Source: Actinomycetota bacterium
GTDB lineage: Bacteria; Actinomycetota; Thermoleophilia; Miltoncostaeales; Miltoncostaeaceae
Assembly: GCA_020636905.1 (NCBI GenBank)
Contig: JACJWX010000006.1
Coordinates: 1-64,000, forward strand
DNA length: 64,000 nt
Direction of reading: 5' to 3'
Below the pieces are notes generated by a model that did not search any database, was not told the origin of the DNA, and worked only from the letters and a program-made list of their open reading frames with translations. Below are positions 58,605-64,000 of the stretch, piece after piece (position 1 is the first letter of the stretch; every line of letters begins with the position of its first letter). A program made the translations under genes and the position numbers.

Positions 58605-59321
58605 CTAGTCCCTGCTCATCCCCAGCAGGTTGAGGATGAAGAGGAAGACGTTGAAGACGTCGAGGAAGATGCTCAGCGCGATCATCGTGGCGTCGTCTTC
58701 CCCGGCGGTGCGCAGCCGCTGGAAGTCGAACATCGTGAAGATCGAGAAGATCCCGAGACCCACGATCGACCACAGCAGGTTGAAGCCGGGGATGGAGACG
58801 AACATCGCCACGAATCCGGCTACGATGAGGGCGAGCAGGGCCCAGAAGGCGGTCCGCGCAAGGCCGCTCAGGTCACGCGTGGTGCCCCAGCCGACCGCGC
58901 CGAACGCGCCGATGAACAGCGCCGTGAGACCACCCGCCTGCCACAGCAGCTCCGCGCCACCGTCGAGCGCCGCGTAGGCCGAGATCGTCGGGCCGATGGC
59001 CATGCCCAGGAGGAGACCGACGACGAACAGCAGGCCCATCCCCAGGGCGCCGTTCTGGGCCTTTCGGGCGAACGACATGCCCAGGATCGCGACGAACGCG
59101 ACCAGCCAGAGGCCGAGCGACAGCCCACCCGAGATGTCCCGGCCCACGTACGCGCCGAGGGCGGTGAATCCGGTGGTGATCGCCACCAGGAACATCGTCT
59201 GTCCGAAGACCGTCCTCGTGTCCGACCGGACGACCGCCCCTCCGACGGGCGCGCCGGGTCCGGGGCGGATGACGCCGTCATCGGCGCTGGAACGACGCTC
59301 GAACGGCGAGTTGCTGCTCAA
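58605..59321 (-). CDS. Bax inhibitor-1/YccA family membrane protein
   Basis: 238 residues with seven TM helices after a polar N-terminus of ~35 residues. The BI-1 fold is evident from ALGAYVGRDISGG, MGLLFVVGLLLGMAIGP, FGAVGWGTTRDLSG and the C-terminal LSIFLDVFNVFLFILNLLGMSRD (in parts). It carries the acidic pair near the end (FLDVFN) used for pH/Ca2+ gating in YetJ-type members. Seven bases from the convergent tetR gene. Confidence 0.93.
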   Translation of the reverse strand: MSSNSPFERRSSADDGVIRPGPGAPVGGAVVRSDTRTVFGQTMFLVAITTGFTALGAYVGRDISGGLSLGLWLVAFVAILGMSFARKAQNGALGMGLLFVVGLLLGMAIGPTISAYAALDGGAELLWQAGGLTALFIGAFGAVGWGTTRDLSGLARTAFWALLALIVAGFVAMFVSIPGFNLLWSIVGLGIFSIFTMFDFQRLRTAGEDDATMIALSIFLDVFNVFLFILNLLGMSRD

Positions 59322-59432
59322 CGGGTGACCTCCGGGGTGGACGACACGAGCAGGGTAGCCCGTCTCGGGACGCCCGTCACGGCGAGCCGCGGAAGCTTTG
59401 CTGCCCCGTTACCGGGCCGCGGGGTTCGTGCG

Positions 59433-59501
59433 GGCCGGATCGACGATCGATCCGGCCGGCGGGTCGCCGGGGGCGGGAGGACGATGCTCCCCGCCCCCGG
59501 C
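59433..59501 (-). terminator. Two strong hairpins after nrdJ
   Basis: Next to the nrdJ stop is GCCGGGGGCGGG (59466-59477) pairing perfectly with CCCGCCCCCGGC (59490-59501), twelve pairs. Beyond it GGCCGGATCGA (59433-59443) pairs with TCGATCCGGCC (59447-59457), eleven pairs with a three-base loop. Neither has a U-tract. The 188-nt spacer otherwise holds only the promoter of the Bax-inhibitor gene. Confidence 0.75.
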
Positions 59502-59509
59502 CGGCCGCT

Positions 59510-62303
<2,794 letters not shown>

Positions 62304-62314
<11 letters not shown>

Positions 62315-62939
62315 CGGGGACCTCCTGCGTGGTCGTGGTGGTGAGGGTGGTGTCGTCTGCGGAGTCGGTGTCCAGGCCACCGGCGAGGGCGCGGAGGTGG
62401 CCACGGCCGTTGGTGGGCCGGGGGCCGGGTTCATGCAGGTTAGCGAACACATGTTCGTCGAGCGGGACCTGCCCGCGCGGGAGCGGGGGCTCCCGTTCGA
62501 GCCGCGCGAGTTCCTCCTCGAACTCCTCGACGTCCTCGAACTGTCGGTACACCGACGCGAACCGCACGTAGGCGACCTGGTCGAGTTCCTTGAGCCGTCG
62601 AAGCGAGAGGTCTCCGATGAGCGTGCTCCGGACTTCGTTGCGCAGCCGATTGCGGAGCTCGGCCTCGATGTCGCGCACGGCGACTTCCAGCGCGCCGGTT
62701 GCGACCGGCCGCTTGTGGCAGGCACGCTGCAGGCCCGCCAGCAGCTTCGATCGGTCGAAGTGCTCGCGCTCGCCGGAACGCTTGATCACCGCGATCGGCA
62801 TCTCCTCCACGCGTTCGTACGACGTGAAGCGCCGTCCGCAGTTGAGGCATTCGCGTCGCCGCCGAATGGCGTCCTTGCTATCGGGAACGCGTGATTCCAC
62901 GACGCGGTGATCAGGATGTTCACAAAATGGACAGAGCAT
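62304..62939 (-). CDS. nrdR: Transcriptional repressor NrdR
   Basis: 211 residues, longer than the usual ~150 because of a C-terminal acidic Thr-rich tail (ADDTTLTTTTTQEV). The zinc ribbon CPFCEHPDHRV...CLNCGRRFTSYER and the ATP-cone (~45-135, VIKRSGEREHFDRSKL, GLQRACHKRPV) are intact. It senses ATP/dATP and represses ribonucleotide reductase genes. ATG 62939. It leads the nrdR-nrdJ operon behind two NrdR-box-like sites. Confidence 0.97.
62444..62457. promoter_or_regulatory. Match to the Gram-positive/actinobacterial LexA (SOS) box
   Basis: CGAACACATGTTCG fits CGAAC-RNRY-GTTCG exactly in its ten fixed positions and its four central ones. It lies within the nrdR coding region, 130 nt upstream of the nrdJ start, where LexA could control an internal nrdJ promoter. 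It could be chance, since the bases also encode NrdR residues EHVFAN. Confidence 0.45.
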
Positions 62940-62944
62940 GTGGG

Positions 62945-62992
62945 CAACTAGATATGGGGTCGGACACGTTCTCCACACGCTACATTCAGCGT
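62945..62992 (-). promoter_or_regulatory. Tandem NrdR-box-like operators upstream of nrdR
   Basis: Two 16-base sites, CAACTAGATATGGGGT (62945-62960) and ACGCTACATTCAGCGT (62977-62992), each match the NrdR consensus ACACTATATATAGTGT at 11 of 16 positions. Their centres are 32 bp apart, about three helical turns, the spacing found for cooperative NrdR binding. The second lies in a larger palindrome (ACACGCT...AGCGTGT, 62975-62994). Their position just upstream of the nrdR start suggests autoregulation of the nrdR-nrdJ operon. Confidence 0.65.
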
Positions 62993-62994
62993 GT

Positions 62995-63262
62995 CGGGGC
63001 GGCATCCTTCCATTTTTCTGCGTCATCGCACCAGCCCCCTTCGGGGAGGTTGCGACCGGTTTTTGTGCTCCGAGCACACGAATCACGTGAGGTGTGTCAC
63101 GAACTGATTCGTCCGATGCATTTCGCTCGGCCCGCGCGGCGACCGACGTTCGCCGCGCCCGTCCGACGACGGGTCGGCTCGTCCACAGTGTCCACAGGGA
63201 GCGCCCGGCGCTGAGCGACCGATCGACCACCGGGAGTTCGCCGGAGCGGGCTTCGCCGGACC
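62995..63262. other. Intergenic stretch with hairpins and a palindrome, no gene seen
   Basis: Between the NrdR boxes and the broken acetyltransferase gene there is no convincing coding frame. It contains a CCCC-TTC-GGGG hairpin (~63030-63046) and the 15-base palindrome TGTGCTC-C-GAGCACA (63064-63078). TCACGTGA lies at about 63083. Two DnaA-box-like nonamers, TCGTCCACA and GTGTCCACA, lie at 63179-63196. Whether any is functional cannot be told from the window. Confidence 0.4.
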
Positions 63263-63825
63263 TCACCGTGAGGGGAGGCGAAGGTGGCCGGGCTGTGCGA
63301 GCGTCCATGTGTAGGCCCACCACGGCCCGCCCGCATGTGTGACCGTGCATTCGGGCGCGGGACCCCGCTGGCCCCGAGCAACCTCGCAGCATCGTTGGGG
63401 AGGCGACGTTGCCCACCACCGTGAGCAGCCGGATCGTGTCGAGCTTCCACGGACCGTTGAAGCCCCAGTCCGCCATCAGGCGAGCGGCCCGGGTGGCGGC
63501 GCGATGCCCCCGTCCGGCGGCGCTGATCCAGTACCCGATCTCCGCGGCGCCGGGTTCGCGCTGCTTCGAGGCCCACCATGCCGATCCGCCTCCCGTCGAG
63601 CGTGACGATCAGCCGGAGGCCGGCCTGCTGTGACCACTTCGCCGCCGACTCCGCGACGTACTCGGCGGCGTGGTGGCGCTCATAGGGACTCGGAATCGTC
63701 GTCCAGCGAGGGATCGCGGGCTCCTGGCACGCCGCGGTGATCCACTCGATCGCGTCGGTCGAGAGGGGACGGAGCGCCAGGTCCCGGTCGGCGAGCTCCG
63801 GGTACTGAAGTGATTCGGCGAACAT
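63263..63825 (-). pseudogene. GNAT-family acetyltransferase broken by three indels
   Basis: The N-terminal part reads normally from ATG 63825 (LALRPLSTDAIEWI, then GRRIGMVGLEAA). The frame then shifts near 63558 into EPGAAEIGYWISAAGRGHR and GFNGPWKLDTIRLLTVVGNVAS. It shifts back near 63398 (NDAARLLGASG) and again near 63365 (ECTVTHAGGPWWAYTWTL, stop at 63263). The pieces together make a standard GNAT of ~187 residues. The missing bases fall in a (GC)n run, a C-run and a G-run. Confidence 0.82.
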
Positions 63826-63873
63826 GCCGGCAATGTTCCACCGCACGGCGCGCGCCGTCCATCCCGCCGGTCG

Positions 63874-64000
63874 TCAGTCGAGGAAGCCCAGGCGGCCCGG
63901 CGGCCAGTAGGTGATCTCAGCCTGCCCGATGACGTTGCCGACCGGCGCGAAGGCGTCGTTCGGCCGCGCGTCGCCGTTCCACGACGATCCCCAGAGATGG
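63874..64000 (-). CDS. lepB: Signal peptidase I, C-terminal fragment
   Basis: The last 42 residues of a protein whose 5' part is outside the window: WNGDARPNDAFAPVGNVIG followed by QAEITYWPPGRLGFLD and TGA at 63874-63876. This is the conserved box E end of S26A signal peptidases (D-x-x-x-N-D-S-R...FGPVP...IIGRA...YWPPxRxG). The usual DSR appears here as NDA/FAP, so the fragment is divergent. The serine/lysine dyad is not in the window. Confidence 0.7.
   Translation of the reverse strand, partial: HLWGSSWNGDARPNDAFAPVGNVIGQAEITYWPPGRLGFLD

Noticed and set aside
63179..63196. Two DnaA-box-like nonamers
   Set aside because: Only two sites with one or two mismatches, no AT-rich region and no dnaA or dnaN nearby; not enough for an origin.
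62940..63476. Extension of nrdR upstream of 62939
   Set aside because: NrdR homology begins at MLCPFCEHP. The upstream part includes the NrdR-box region and the remnant of the GNAT gene in another frame.

Overview
The window is about 64 kb of one GC-rich bacterial chromosome. Coding is dense, ATGA/GTGA stop-start overlaps are frequent, and GTG and TTG starts are common. Several genes have a TANNNT hexamer 6-9 nt before the start codon and no Shine-Dalgarno sequence, the usual form of leaderless actinobacterial genes. The gene content (an Rv0909/MT0933-like antitoxin, a Ser/Thr kinase with a discoidin-like ectodomain, NrdJ/NrdR, a STAS antagonist) fits Actinomycetota, possibly a deep lineage such as Thermoleophilia. 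That placement is inference.

Layout. 1-2.3 kb: start of a complex I operon (nuoA-B-C-D, minus strand, nuoD cut by the window edge). 2.6-6.9 kb: a TPR protein coupled to an ABC-2 permease, a striking palindrome, an ACT plus malic-enzyme-N-domain protein that lacks the NAD domain, and a GGDEF/HD-GYP c-di-GMP enzyme. 7-33.1 kb: a large surface-polysaccharide locus. It holds GDP-D-rhamnose genes (rmd, gmd) between two paralogous ~700-residue membrane proteins, two GT2 enzymes, a WecB-like epimerase, a Wzx-like flippase, a GT39-like membrane transferase, a coiled-coil methyltransferase, eight GT4-type glycosyltransferases, a divergent Wzt/Wzm ABC exporter pair and RmlC. 33.2-35.5 kb: a Ser/Thr kinase and a response regulator whose frame is broken twice. 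35.6-36.0 kb: tRNA-Tyr, tRNA-Thr and tRNA-Met. 36.1-39.8 kb: a translationally coupled CPA1 antiporter, an RmlD-like reductase and two CrcB/Fluc subunits. 40-43.2 kb: a secreted DUF11-type protein, an Hsp15-like S4 protein, a degenerate tyrosine recombinase and an unknown PAS-like protein.

43.2-47.2 kb is the most interesting block. A cobalamin riboswitch precedes four overlapping genes: a secreted DUF4430 protein (the domain found in intrinsic factor/transcobalamin), EcfT, a double-ATPase EcfA and an S component. I read it as a B12-repressed corrinoid uptake system with its own extracytoplasmic capture protein. It fits the presence of the B12-dependent ribonucleotide reductase NrdJ at 59.5-62.3 kb, whose operon starts with nrdR behind two NrdR-box-like sites.

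47.2-58.6 kb is housekeeping and regulatory: a CheY-like regulator, an ASL-superfamily lyase with an altered active site, a STAS protein, PEP carboxylase, AlkC, an orphan MT0933-like antitoxin, a two-component system, a Spondin_N protein, CcdA and a TetR regulator. The right end carries a Bax-inhibitor-1 protein, the nrdR-nrdJ operon, a GNAT acetyltransferase broken by three indels, and the C-terminus of a signal peptidase I. No CRISPR array, rRNA gene, IS element or clear replication origin was seen.
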